DNA of 64,000 nt from Neocallimastix lanati (nom. inval.) (taxonomy: Eukaryota; Neocallimastigomycota; Neocallimastigomycetes; Neocallimastigales; Neocallimastigaceae): NCBI GenBank assembly GCA_016946835.1, contig JACVTC010000080.1, positions 232,501-296,500 of the forward strand, read 5' to 3'. A model generated the notes under the pieces. That model saw nothing but the letters and a program-made list of their open reading frames with translations. It searched no databases and had not been told where the DNA came from. Both the position numbers and the translations under genes were made by a program. This document shows positions 1-12,780 of the stretch, piece by piece (within the stretch, counting starts at the first letter, position 1; each line of letters begins with the position of its first letter).

Positions 1-800
1 TTTTTTATTAACATTTTTTCATTTTCGTTTCCATTTCCATTTATAATTAAAGTATTAGAACCTCCTCACTAAGAAACTAAGAAAACTTATTATTACCTAA
101 ATCAATATATTTTCCTAAAAAAAAAAAAAAAAAAAATTACATGGTTTCGGAGTTTTATAACTTTTTTTATACAATATTTACCTCTAAATTTATAAAAATA
201 ATAATAAATAAAATTTAATTTGACTTTTTAAGAGTTCGAAATATTCTATACCAATAATAATAATAATTTTTATTAATTATTAATTACTATTTATATATAA
301 ATAATTTGCAATTCAATAGTTAACAGTATATAAATATATATCAATATTTAATATCAATTTAATATTTATATATTTATTACATATAAATTTATATAATAAA
401 TAATAAATAATAATAAATAAATAATAGAATTGAACTAATAAAAAGATACCTTTTTTTTTTCTTTTTTTTATCTTTTTTTATTATTTTTATATTTTTACTT
501 TTTTTTTGATGTTAATTTATATAAAAGAGTAAATTAATTATGATTTCATTTATTATTGGTTGTTTATTGATCTATTTTAATTTATTTTATTGTATGGTTA
601 CACAAAATATAATATTTATTTACTTATTTACTTATTTATATATATTTATTTATTTATATATTTACTATTTACTTAATTATTTATTGGTAATTTTTTTTTA
701 TAAAAATAATTAAGATTTATTAAAATGTGAATTTAAATCAATGAAAAAAAAATAATTAATGGGTTAATTAATTCTTTTATAGAAATATTAAAAATAAATA

Positions 801-1046
801 TAAATAAAATTAAATATTAAATAAATAAAATTAAATATTAAATAAATAAAATTAAATATTAAATAAATAAAAGTAAATATTAAATAAATAAAATTAAATA
901 TTAAATAAATAAAAGTAAATATTAAATAAATAAAAGTAAATATTAAATAAATAAAATTAAATATTAAATAAATAAAAGTAAATATTAAATAAATAAAAGT
1001 AAATATTAAATAAATAAAATTAAATATTAAATAAATAAAAGTAAAT
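801..1046. repeat. 21-bp tandem repeat, about 12 copies
   Basis: A unit of 21 bases (ATTAAATATT followed by AAATAAATAAA) repeats about twelve times. Copies differ mainly at one position, ATTAAA versus AGTAAA. The variants are interspersed, which suggests array expansion with several variant units already present. Confidence 0.85.
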
Positions 1047-1736
1047 AGTTAAAACTATTGTCATTTAAAAAATTTAATAAATTTTTATATAATAAATAAA
1101 TATTTAATAAGAATTAACAGTTCAATCCACTGTACAAATTCTTAATATTTAATCAATTTTGAATAATTGCTAAAAAAAAAAAAATAAAAATAAAAAAAAA
1201 ATGAAAAACAAAGATAATACTATTATTATTAATATCTGTATATGTAAAATTAATACAATAATTAAGATTTGGGATGAATTAAATCCATGCTTTTAAAAAA
1301 AAAAAAAAAAGGATTAATGTTTAATGTATTTATCAAAGGATGAATGTTTTTAAATGGATATAAAAATAGATATATAGGAATAAGTTAAGATATATATATA
1401 TAAATAAAATAAATACATATAAATATCAATATAAAAAAAAATAGATATAGGAATAAATAGATACATATAAATATCAATATAAATATATAAAAATATTTTC
1501 TTTATTTAATTAAATAAAAAAAAAAAAAGAAAGAAATAATAAAAAGAAAAAAAAAATTAATTTTTTTTTTAACGAATCATTTCCATTTTCAATTGCTAAA
1601 AAAAATAAAAAATTAAAAATAAAATTAATTTATTGATTCGGAAAAAAAAAAAGTTTTCATTAAAGAAATAAGATAACCCTTATCATTAATTTGTTAAAAA
1701 AAATAATATATATTACCTACTTAGAGAAGAACAGAG

Positions 1737-1775
<39 letters not shown>

Positions 1776-3099
1776 GTAATATTTAAAAAATTATATCATA
1801 TCACAAAATAGGGAAAATTTAAATAATATAATATAAACTATTAATATTAATAATAAATATTTATAATATTAAAAAAGATAAATTCTTTATTATATGATTT
1901 GTATAATGATATATTCTAATTTAGATTAAAAATAATTAAAAAACTTTTTTTTTAAATACAATTGATTTTAAAATAGTAATAATTATCTCAAGATTTAAAT
2001 CCTTTTTATATAGATATATTATAGGAATGAATTTTTTTTTTTTTTCTAATGTAAAGTGAATCTATATTTAATAGATCCTATTAAAAAAAAAAAAAAAAGT
2101 TTAGATCATAATTCTATTTCTAAATATATAAATTATAAATAACAAATAGATAAAAAGTTAATATGTATTAAACTTAATTAGTGATAGAAAATGAAATTAA
2201 ATAGATTTAAATAATAATTAAAAAAAAAAATTAAAAAAAAATATTTTTTTTTTATATTTATGAACGGTTTTACGGTTTTTTTTTTCTTTTTATGTGTAAC
2301 TTTAAGGACAAACTTTTAGTTTAAATATACTTAAAATAAAAATTAAATCAATATCAAAATATTAAAATATTATTTTATACAATGAATATAAATACAAATC
2401 TTTATTAAATAAAAATAAAATTTCATAATTTAATCATCAAAATTTTATAATCATTCAGTAAATGAAATCTTTATGAATGTTTTTTTTTTTTTTTATACTA
2501 GTTTTTAATAAGCAATAAATATGAACTTAACGTTAACATGATTAAACTATTATTTTTTCTTATGAACAAATTAAACTTATTAAGAAGTTGTATATATGAA
2601 TTTTTATAGGAAATTTAACATAAAATTATTTATTAAATTAATAAATTAAATATTAAATAAATAAATAAATTAATAAATAAATAAATAAATAAATTAATAA
2701 ATTAATAAATTAAATAAATAAATAAATTAATAAATTAAATAAATAAAAAAATTCATTATTAAATTAATAATTAATTAAAAATAAAAATCTTATATATATA
2801 TAAAATTTATACTTTTTTTAATTATTTTATTATATTGACATCATTTTGAAAAGGTTATTGAGAGTATTTCATTTAAAAGATAAAAAAAATGTTAAGTTCA
2901 AAAAAAAAAAAAACTTTTTAGTAAAGAAAAATATACACATTTAATAGTATAGGTTTGAATAGTTATAATGAAGAAAAAAAAAAATATATATATTTTAGGT
3001 GAATTTATAATATTAAAAATTTTAAAGTATTCAATTATTTCACAAAATTTTTTCTTTTTTTTAATATTATGAATGTTTATCTATATATTAATAATAATA

Positions 3100-3147
<48 letters not shown>

Positions 3148-4067
3148 ATAGATATATTTATTATAAGAATATAATTTTTTTTTTTTTTTTTTTTTAAATC
3201 AAAAGTTAAAAGTTAAAAGAAAAGAGTTGATAATAAATTATATTGTTAATTTTCATTCCATTTTTTTATGGAGAGTTTATGCTTTATGGATATTTCATTA
3301 AATTTAAAAATAACACTAATCATAACATCAATCAAGCATAAATACATAAAAATATTAATAAATCAATCAATAAAACATATGAAAAATTTAGGAAAATGGA
3401 AAAATAGAAAAAAATTTAAGTATAAATTAAATATAATAGTAATAATAGTAATAAAATTTAAAAATTAAAAAGAAAACAAAAACAAATATATTATTCTTTA
3501 TATTTTAATTATATTTAATTATATTCATATTTATATTTATCTATTTAATTATATTTAATTATAATTTTATTTATTTATTTATATTTAATTATTTATATTT
3601 AATTATATATATATTTATTTATATTTAATTATGTATATATTTATTTATATTTAATTATTTATATTTTTTATTTATATTTAATTATATATATATTTATTCA
3701 TATTTATTCATATTTATTTATATTTATTCATATTTAATTATAGAATTTAAGTTTAATTTCAAGTATAAATCATTTAATTAAAAGGATTTTTGAATATCCC
3801 AATTTATTTATTTATATTTTGTTCATACATTCCATAAATTATATTATATATATAATATTCTATTCTTTTATTGTATATTGTAATCAATTACTTCTATATA
3901 TGATTCTATGTAATGTATATGACCGTTACATATATTATGTGATGGTAATATTTTATGTATATATTATATATATTATGAATATATTATATTTTATATTTGT
4001 GTCATTTCAATGATATATTTTTAATGTACGTTTAAACTGAACTGTGTTTTGTTTTAAGAAATTGATA

Positions 4068-4073
4068 TTCAAA

Positions 4074-4148
<75 letters not shown>

Positions 4149-4775
4149 AAATATGAAGTGTAAAAAAAAGTATGAGTAATATTTTGATGGAGAGTTAATG
4201 AATAACAGAAATAAATAATAAATAGCAGAAATAAATAAATAATAGAAGTAATACTTGATCATAGTAAACAATAACAAAGTAAATAAATAAATAAATAAAT
4301 ATATGATTAAATAAATAAATAAATATGATAATACATAAATAGATAAGTATAATTATAATATAATAAATATAATAATGAAATAAAATAAAATGGGATAAAA
4401 CATAAAATATTAAATAATATATAAATAAATAAATAATAAATAAATAATAATAAATAAATAATAAATAATTGAATAATAAATAAATAATAAATAATTGAAT
4501 AATAAATAAATATAAATAAATAAATAATAAATAATAATAAATAATTGAATAATAATAAATATAAATAAATAAATAATAAATAAATAATAATAAATAATAA
4601 TAAATATAAATAAATAATAATAAATATAAATAAATAATAATAAATAAATAATAAATAAATAATAATAAATAATTAAATATAAATAAATAATAATAAATAA
4701 ATAATAATAAATAAATAATAATAAATAAATAATAATAAATAAATAATAATAATAAATAATAATAATAAATAGATA
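4068..4775. repeat. AAAT microsatellite and mixed AAAT/AAT repeat block
   Basis: A pure AAAT run covers about 4070-4148. After a short spacer, a mixed AAATAAATAATA block runs from about 4410 to 4770. The minus-strand open frame across the first run (4032-4277) is a product of the repeat and is not a gene. Confidence 0.85.
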
Positions 4776-5460
4776 AAGTATTTTTTTAAAACTAGACTAA
4801 TGATAAAAAACCAAAAAAAAAATAATTTAAAAACAATAAAATATATTATATTATATTACTATATATTATATTAAATAAATTACATTACATTATTATATAT
4901 TAAATTAATTATACAATATTATATATTCTATTGAATGAAATAAAATACATTCATTCTTTAATATTTCATAGTATATTTTATAAGTTATAATATATTTATC
5001 ATATAAAATGCATATATATTAACAGATAAATTTCATTTCATATTTCAAAAAAAAAAAAAAAGAAAAAATTTTAAATTACCATTTCAATATTTTAATTTTT
5101 TTGGTATAAACTTTTATTTATATTTATTTTTTAAATTTGTTAATAAATATGTATTTGTTATATTTATTCTATTTATAATTTTATATTTATTATATTATAT
5201 TCTCTTTCTTTCAACCTTTAAATTTTATGGTTTTGTTTGTGGTAATAATAATAAAAGGGAAAAAGGAATAGTTTATTCTTTTTTTTTATTTTTTAATAAA
5301 ATATTAATGACTTTAATAAAAATATATTTTTTTGGTAATAGTATTATAGCATTAATAATATATATATATATACGTAGAATAAAGAATCAATATTTTTTTT
5401 TTTTTATAGAATGTATTAAAATTAAACAAGAAGAAAAAGGTCAAAGTAATAAAAATGAAA

Positions 5461-5488
5461 CCAACCAACCAACCAACCAACCAACCAA
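5461..5488. repeat. CCAA microsatellite, 7 copies
   Basis: Seven perfect CCAA units lie between A-rich repeats. It stands out as a C-containing tract in sequence with almost no G or C. Confidence 0.9.
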
Positions 5489-5690
5489 ATAAATAATAAA
5501 TAATAAATAATAAATAAATAAATAAATAATAAATAAATAAATAAATAATAAATAAATAAATTTACTTTTTGCTTTTTTGCTTTTTTTAGAGAAAATTTTA
5601 ATTTAATGAGAAAAGCAATTAAGAAGAAAGAAATTTTATTATTAAAAATTTAAAGTTTTAATTTTCAATTCTTTTTATTGATTCAAATTA

Positions 5691-5727
<37 letters not shown>

Positions 5728-7695
5728 TATTATTATTATTATTATTTTTTTTATTTTTATTTTATCATGATTAGGTTTATGTTTATGTTAAGTAACTCCT
5801 AATTTAATTAAAATTACATATACTTATATAAACATTTTATTTTAGTATATAGTTTTGATTATTTCATTATTTGATACCTTTATATATACACAGATATAAT
5901 TTTTCATTATTATCATTATTATTATTGTTAATGAAAGATTAATATTTAAATTTAAACATCTATTATTAAAGATTTTGATTAAACAGTTCTAATTAAGTCG
6001 CTTTTTGAAATACTGTGATAAGGAGTTTTTTTTTTTTTTTATTTTTCTTTTATTTATATATATATCTATAATATATAGGTACCTAGCAAAGCAACAAATA
6101 ACATAATACTACTTGACTCCTTTTTTTATTTTTAATTTTTTATATTTATTATATTTATATTTTATATTTATATTTATATGTTTAATTAATATAATCATAT
6201 TACAGCCAATATTATAATAAAATTTATAAACAACTTTTTTTCTTTTAATTCTTTTGATTTCCCCTTTTCTTCATTTAATTATTAATTTTTATTTTCGTTT
6301 TATTGTATTTTATTGTATTTTATTGTATTTTTATTTTATTGTATTTTATTTTATTTTTATTTTATATTATTGTATTTTATATGTTTTTTATTGTATTTTA
6401 TTTTATATATTGATTTCTATTAGTATTATTTTTATATACATTTTATCATTAAAATTTATTTTTTATACATTTATCATTTATTTATTTTTTAATTATGCAT
6501 TTATTTTTATTGTATTATTTAAATATTATTACTTTTAATATATCATTTACTATTGAAAATTTCTATTAAATTATCCTTTTATTTAAATATTTAATTATCA
6601 TTCATTTACTTAAATAAATTAATTTATATAGTATATATTGTTTTAATTAAAAAAAATGAAAAAAATAAACACGAAAATTAATATATTAAAATTAGTCCAT
6701 TAAAGTAAAAAAAATTTTTATTTTCGTTGATTTTAATATTTTAATACTTAAAGTGTATTGATAATATATGTCTGTAATATAATATGTAAGAAAAAACTAC
6801 TATTTTCTTATTTATTATAATAATTTTAATTAAAAAAATTTTTTTTTTCAAGATACAGAACTGAATCTGACCAATAAGAGTAAAGAATTATTTAATCCAA
6901 CTCGGAAATCTTAAAATATATTGTATTTAATTAGGAAACTTTTATATATATGTTTCTATATTTTCATTATATTTTAATAAATAATTATATATAAATTTTT
7001 AATATATCATTGCATATTTTAATATATATGAAAACCATTTCAAAAATGAAAAAAATGAAAAGAAAAAAAGAAAATTGAATTAAAAAAAAAACTTTAAATT
7101 TTATTTGGTTAATTTCTTTTATATACTGTCTTACACCTAAGTAAAGTGAAAATTTTTAGAATATATAAAGTCAAATTTCCCGCATTTTTTCTTTTTTTCT
7201 CTTCACCAAAAAAACTTATAAAAAATAAATATATAAACTTTTAATATATAAACATATAAATTTATAAATCTATATATTTATATTAATTTTTTTGCTTACC
7301 CAATTAATCATTGTAAGTGTTTGGAAGAAGCAATGACAAAATAAAAAAAAAAAAAAAATAAAAACTAATAAAATTAATAAAATAATAAAAATAAAAAAAT
7401 ACGTATAACAAATAATATTCAAAAACATGAAAATTGTATAAAAATATAATAAAAAATAAGCAATGGTTTATTATTTGTTTGTTGTATTGATTTAAGTTAA
7501 TTAGAAAATAGAAAAATTTATAAAAATAATTATGTTTATATAATTAAGAAATAATAAATTAAATAAAGTTTAGTAATACGGAAAAATTATTTATTTCTAT
7601 TTATATATATTTCTAATATTTAATTATTTTTTTTTTTTTTTTTGACTTTTTATTTTTTATTTAATTAGTATTTTATATAAATAATAGAAAAGAAA

Positions 7696-9474
7696 ATGCT
7701 CGCTCCAATTCAAACTATTGCTCGTCCAGTTTCTTCTATTCTTCCAGCTACTGGTGTTTTAGCTGCCAAGAGAACTTTCTTTGCTCCATCTGAAGTTTAC
7801 AACAAGAAGCAAGTTATTGTTACCAAGAAGACTGGTTTAGATATTCTTAACGACCCAAAGTTAAACAAGGGTTCTGCTTTCACTGCTGATGAAAAGGACC
7901 GTCTTGGTATTCGTGGTTTAGTTCCACCAAGACCACAATCTCTTGAAGCTCAATACAAGCGTTGCAAGACCAACCTTGACAAGATCTCTGATCCACTCGA
8001 AAAGTTCATCTACCTTAACCATCTTCAAAACCGTAATGAAACTCTTTACTACAAGATGATTCTCGAAAACTTCGTTGAACTTGCTCCAATTATTTACACT
8101 CCAGTTGTTGGTGAAGCTTGTCAAAAGTTCCACAAGATCTTCACTCAAACCAGAGGTATGTACTTCTCTACTGCTGACCGTGGTCAAATGTCTGCTGTTG
8201 CTGCTAACTGGCCATACGATGATGTTGATGTTATTGTCGTTACTGATGGTTCTCGTATTCTTGGTCTTGGTGATCTTGGTGCCGGTGGTATGCAAATTCC
8301 AATCGGTAAGCTTACCCTTTACGTCTGTGGTGGTGGTATTAACCCACGTAACGTTCTTCCAATCGTTCTTGATGTTGGTACCAACAACAAGGAACTCTTA
8401 AACGACCCACTCTACCTCGGTATGCAACACCCACGTCTTCAAGGTGAAGAATTCCACGCTTTCGTTGATGAATGGGTTTCTGCTATCACTGACCGTTTCC
8501 CAAAGGCTGTCATCCAATTCGAAGATTTCATGATGCCAAATGCTCTTGACTTACTTCTTAAGTACAAGGACCAAATCTGTATGTTCAACGATGATATTCA
8601 ATCTACTGGTGCTATTACCCTTGCTTCCGTTCTTGCTACTATGAGAGCTCGTGGTGGTACATTCGCTGATATTAAGAAGGAAACCTTCTTATGTCTTGGT
8701 GCTGGTTCCTCTGGTGTTGGTGTCTGTGAAACCATTGTTGACTGTATTGTTGCCGAAGGTGCTACTCGTGAAGAAGCCTACGCTCAATTCTACATGTTCG
8801 ATCACAAGGGTCTTTTAGGTAAGGGTCGTGACGATTTATTACCATCCCAACAAGTTTTCATGCGTAAGGAAATTGAAGGTGGTAAGACTCCAGCTGAATT
8901 ACTTAAGAAGATTAAGCCAACTTGTCTTCTTGGTCTTTCTACTTGTCCAAAGCTTTTCAACAAGGAAATGCTTAGCTACGTTGCTTCCTACTGTGAAAAG
9001 CCAGGTATTTTCCCACTTTCTAACCCAACTTCTCGTTCTGAATGTACTGCTGAAGAAGCTGTTGAATTCACTGACGGTAACCTTATCTTCGCTTCTGGTT
9101 CTCCATTCGATCCAGTTGAATGGAAGGGTAAGACTATCCAAACTAACCAATGTAACAACTCCTACTCCTTCCCAGGTATTGGTTTAGGTCTTGTTTCTTC
9201 TCGTGCTACTCGTGTTCCATTCGAAACCTTCCAAGTTTGTGCTCGTGTTATTGCCTCTCTTGGTACTCCAGAAATGCTCGCCACTGGTAAGATCTTCCCA
9301 GATCTTGACAACCTTCGTGCCGTTTCTCTTGAAGTTGGTATTGAAGTCGCTAAGATGGCTGAACGTATGAACATTGCCACTCAATTCCCACCAAAGGGTA
9401 TGGACTGGAGAGAATGGTTAAAGCACAACATGTGGCAACCAGAATACCCACACATTGTTGTTAAGAACCTCTAA
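7696..9474 (+). CDS. NAD(P)-dependent malic enzyme, hydrogenosomal
   Basis: Oxidative decarboxylation of malate to pyruvate and CO2, giving reduced NAD(P). In anaerobic fungi this feeds hydrogen production in the hydrogenosome. The frame encodes 592 residues without introns. Residues 1-27 or so (MLAPIQTIARPVSSILPATG then LAAKRTF) form a basic, hydroxylated, acid-free presequence typical of hydrogenosomal or mitochondrial import. The malic enzyme signature blocks follow in order: YTPVVGEACQKF, TDGSRILGLGDLGAGGM, the metal-binding stretch FEDFMMPNALDLL with FNDDIQSTGAI, the Rossmann motif GAGSSGVGV, and SNPTSRSECTAEEA. Length matches the fungal hydrogenosomal enzyme described from Neocallimastix. 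Codon choice is very biased (TTC, AAC, AAG, GGT, CCA), as expected for high expression, and the gene is a clear GC island. The start is the first ATG in frame, after AGAAAAGAAA. A poly(A)-type AATAAA occurs at 9506. Identity is near certain; cofactor preference cannot be read. Confidence 0.97.
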   Translation: MLAPIQTIARPVSSILPATGVLAAKRTFFAPSEVYNKKQVIVTKKTGLDILNDPKLNKGSAFTADEKDRLGIRGLVPPRPQSLEAQYKRCKTNLDKISDPLEKFIYLNHLQNRNETLYYKMILENFVELAPIIYTPVVGEACQKFHKIFTQTRGMYFSTADRGQMSAVAANWPYDDVDVIVVTDGSRILGLGDLGAGGMQIPIGKLTLYVCGGGINPRNVLPIVLDVGTNNKELLNDPLYLGMQHPRLQGEEFHAFVDEWVSAITDRFPKAVIQFEDFMMPNALDLLLKYKDQICMFNDDIQSTGAITLASVLATMRARGGTFADIKKETFLCLGAGSSGVGVCETIVDCIVAEGATREEAYAQFYMFDHKGLLGKGRDDLLPSQQVFMRKEIEGGKTPAELLKKIKPTCLLGLSTCPKLFNKEMLSYVASYCEKPGIFPLSNPTSRSECTAEEAVEFTDGNLIFASGSPFDPVEWKGKTIQTNQCNNSYSFPGIGLGLVSSRATRVPFETFQVCARVIASLGTPEMLATGKIFPDLDNLRAVSLEVGIEVAKMAERMNIATQFPPKGMDWREWLKHNMWQPEYPHIVVKNL

Positions 9475-10337
9475 ATGATTTAGAATGTTTCAAATAATAA
9501 CAATGAATAAAAACAAAAGAATATAAACCAAAAAAAAATAAATAAATAAAAAAAATTGAGAGCAACAATTTTTTTTTCTAATTCTATTATCATTATATAA
9601 ATTAAATGATATAAAATAAAAAATAATATTAAATAATTGTCTTTTTTTTTTTATTAATACTTTATTTTTTTGTTTTAATTATGCTAGTTCCTTTAAGATT
9701 AAAAAAAAATAAAGATTGAATGAAAGCAAGTTAAATTCAAGAAAGAAGTATTTAAGATTAGAAAAGAAAAAAAAAGTAAAAAAATTATAATGAATATATT
9801 TTTTTTTATAAAGAAAATGTTTTTTTTATATTTTTTAACAAAAGAATGTTAAATAAAATGATAGATTTATTTACACAATATAATTAATTTTATACCCTAA
9901 AGTAGAAAAGTTTTTCCAGAGAAAAAAATAAATAAAATTAAATTAAAAAAATTTTTAAAATATAAAATAATGAAAAAATAATAAAAATAAAGCTTAATAA
10001 AAAAAAAAAATTAATAAATGCAAATAAAATAGAATAAATAAATAAAAAATAATTTTTTTTAAAAAAAGAAAAAAGTTTAAAATTTGGAAATATTTTTTAT
10101 TGTGTGTTGTGTTGTATATATATATAAATAATAAAAAAATTTGTAAATTATTTATTATTAGTTTCTTATATAACCGATTATGATATAATTAATTATTTAG
10201 GTAATTATTATATTGTAAGAATATGATGGGAAAGAATTAATTAATGATTTATCTATTGATATTAAATCATAATATATACTTGGGTTCTGAAGGTATCAGC
10301 AAATAGTATAATAAAAAAATCTAAATTACTTTTCAAT
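9475..10337. other. 3' flank of malic enzyme, AT-rich
   Basis: Contains the AATAAA at 9506-9511 and otherwise A/T-rich low-complexity DNA up to the first LINE fragment. A slightly more complex patch at 10275-10310 is not recognisable as coding. No other feature is seen. Confidence 0.6.
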
Positions 10338-11867
10338 TATTGTCCATTATCTCCGATCTTATTCAATTTATTCATCAATGATATATTAAATGACTGTGAA
10401 AAGTATGGTGTTAATATTGGAAGAAAAAAGTGTTGTGGTGGACTCTTTGCTGATGATGTTGTTCTCATTGCTCCAAGTGCATAAAATTTAGAAAAATTAC
10501 TAAAAAAGGTACATAGATGGGCTAATTTAAATGAAATGACTTTTTAGAAAAATTACTAAAAAAGGTACTAATACTGGTCTATTTTGGTGTATCGGCTCCT
10601 TCTCTAAAAATGGTAAAACAAGTTCAGAAGACAATGACTATATTAGACATAATTCTACTATGAGTACTTATGCTTTATCTCGAGATCTAAGCATTCCTCC
10701 TATTGCTGGTGTCTGCGCAGCCTTACAGATTAAATCATTTGCAAAATGGAGTAAATCAAACTGTATTATAAAGGATCTTATTAAATCTATTCCCAAAATG
10801 CATCATTATTCCTGGACTAAAGAATCTAGAACACTGTATAAAAAAATCAAAAAATATAAATGTGAAAAATATGACGATATTTTAGAACGTTACTGGAAAT
10901 CAGTTGCCAAATTTCAAGGTATTAAAGGTCAAAATTAAGATCGCAATAAGTTCTCAAACAATAAAGCTATAATTATGCTTGGTTTAAAATATCCCCAATT
11001 CAACTTAGGGTTTTCGTGGATTATACGTTTACGCTGTGGTTATAAATACAATAGTACTATTGCTATTAGAATGGGTAGAGTTTCAGAAGATTGTCCCAAG
11101 TATTGCCCTGTTGTGGCTAAGATAAACAATCTTTTGAACATTGGATTTTTAAATGCGATGCTCTTGCATCTTTTAGATGGAATTCTTTAAATTTCATCGA
11201 TGATCTCTATGTTTTATTCCTTAGGAAGATTAGAGCGTTTAATCCTCTTTCTTCCTATGACTCTATTTCCAATTTTGAAGATTATATCAATCATTATATA
11301 TACTTGTTCCTTCTTGGTGGGACTTTAGTTTTAAATGAGCTACATTTCGATAGTGGGGAATAGAGACAATTAAATGAACTACTTTTCAAAGGTTCATCTG
11401 AGTCACCTGTTCCAAAAATTGTGGGCTTGGCGGAATTCTTAACAAGTGTAATACCTATCATTAGTAGTTCGTTTGAGCTATTATTTGATAGGTATTGCAA
11501 AATATCAAACTTAACCAAGAGCGTCGACGTCGTACTGATAAGGCATAATGATAATACAGGATCGTCATCTATTGCTACGAAGGATGAATCTTGCCCTAGT
11601 AGTTCAATAAATGATGAATCCGGGGAGAGTTTAGTGGACACCACACTATCTATTTTAAAGATGTTACTTCTAGATTTTATTTCTTTTTTATTTGATAGGA
11701 AGGGAAAAATTCCCGCATAGTACAACTTGCCGAAATACATAGTAATTTCGAGCTTTTTATTTTTTTATTTTTTAATTTTTTATTTTTAATTTCAAATGTA
11801 CTTTTCACCTACATGTATTTTTTAAAATAAAATTTAATAAAGTTTTGGAAGTGTATTCTCTTCCCTG

Positions 11868-11910
<43 letters not shown>
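10338..11910 (+). mobile_element. LINE subfamily A, 5'-truncated dead copy 1
   Basis: The 3' part of an APE-type non-LTR retrotransposon. It opens inside the reverse transcriptase at the block encoding CPLSPILFNLFINDIL, passes the FADD catalytic box (about 10447-10458) and continues into the C-terminal domain. It ends with a short 3' UTR, AATAAA and a 40-base poly(A) tail at 11871-11910. It is broken by in-frame stops (near 10484, 10936 and 11361) and by an internal deletion at about 10545. The deletion joins the text after FADD to the region encoding TGLFWCIGSF and leaves an inserted 24-base copy of upstream sequence. It is closely similar to the minus-strand copy at 56552-59238. The 5' truncation and poly(A) tail fit target-primed reverse transcription. 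Confidence 0.93.
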
Positions 11911-11912
<2 letters not shown>

Positions 11913-12053
11913 ATTTATTACTATTTTTACTTTAAATTATAATATTATTATGTAATAAACGAATTATCTAAATATTATGTTAATAATGTTTATAAATTTG
12001 AATTTTATTTATTTTTTTTATCGGTATTTTCGTTCACACCAATAACATCATTT

Positions 12054-12780
12054 CCCCAATGAAGTGGACTGTTTTTCCAGGTCCATGGAGGGTTGATGGA
12101 AAAGGAATAACCTATATCAGGTGTACTAATTACAGCTTTCTGTGATTCTGATGATAATCAATGGTTATCCTTTCTAAAGTGGCTTCTAGTACGAAGAGAG
12201 AAATCTGGAATACTGGAAGACTGTAGAAAGTGAACTTGACGTTCTATAATGTCTTAAACTGAATATGTAGTAACATTGGAGTTGTATAATTAATAATATC
12301 ATGTAGTTTCTACATATTATCATTGTAATGAATCTATTGTATTTTTTACTTTAGCATTATTTTGTATATGTTTTTTTCTATAGTATTATTTATACTCTCA
12401 TGTAGCTATTGTAAAATGGAAATGTAGGAGATTGATTCACTCCAAAGCTTGTGCTTGAGACATTATTTAACGGATGGGAATCTTTTTATAGTTTTTCACA
12501 ACTATTATTTCATTAACATTTAAATTTTATATTATATATGAATATTTTACAGAAATTTTTACATAAAACAGGAATTTATAATTGAAAATCATTAATTAAA
12601 AACTAGTCAACACAAAAAGAAAGAAAAACAAACAAGTTTTAGCAAACAATATACACGAAAGAGAAGACAACAGCAATAAATTTTTATTTTTTTTAATTTT
12701 TTAATTTTTTACTAATTTTATTTTTTTATTTTTATATTACACTTACCTTTTATTAATATAGATAAGTTTTTTATTTTATT
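12054..12780 (+). promoter_or_regulatory. LINE subfamily B 5' UTR, likely internal promoter
   Basis: A 5' leader of about 730 bases with normal base composition at its start. It is conserved at about 20033-20300 in a second, deleted copy, and that second copy helps place the 5' boundary. The conserved block begins CAATGAAGTGGACTG. It contains a short inverted repeat, TGGAC then GTCCA, around the CAGGTCCATGG sequence. Complete LINEs usually carry an internal promoter in this position; the promoter role is inferred. Confidence 0.65.

Larger units (their letters stand above)
1..7695. other. Gene-poor AT-rich intergenic region
   Basis: No convincing coding sequence is visible in this stretch. 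It is almost entirely A and T, with runs of T or A up to about 40 bases (for example T at 3103-3142) and many AAAT, AAT and TTA tracts. Open frames here, such as those at 3268-3468, 3819-4013 and 6254-6538, encode only low-complexity Ile/Tyr/Phe/Lys strings. The last 850 bases should contain the malic enzyme promoter. They hold a CCAAT-like sequence near 6868 and slightly less AT-biased patches at 7130-7210 and 7310-7340, but no motif can be assigned with certainty. Confidence 0.7.

Noticed and set aside
1108-1142. Possible tRNA fragment (GTTCAATCCAC)
   Set aside because: Only the T-loop-like string is present; the surrounding sequence has no stems.
5307-5492. 61-residue frame ending in Asn-Gln-Pro-Thr repeats
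   Set aside because: The end is the CCAA microsatellite, the rest is low complexity, and no homologous motif or splice context was seen.
7918-8401. Overlapping open frames inside malic enzyme
   Set aside because: Shadows caused by the biased codon use of the real gene.
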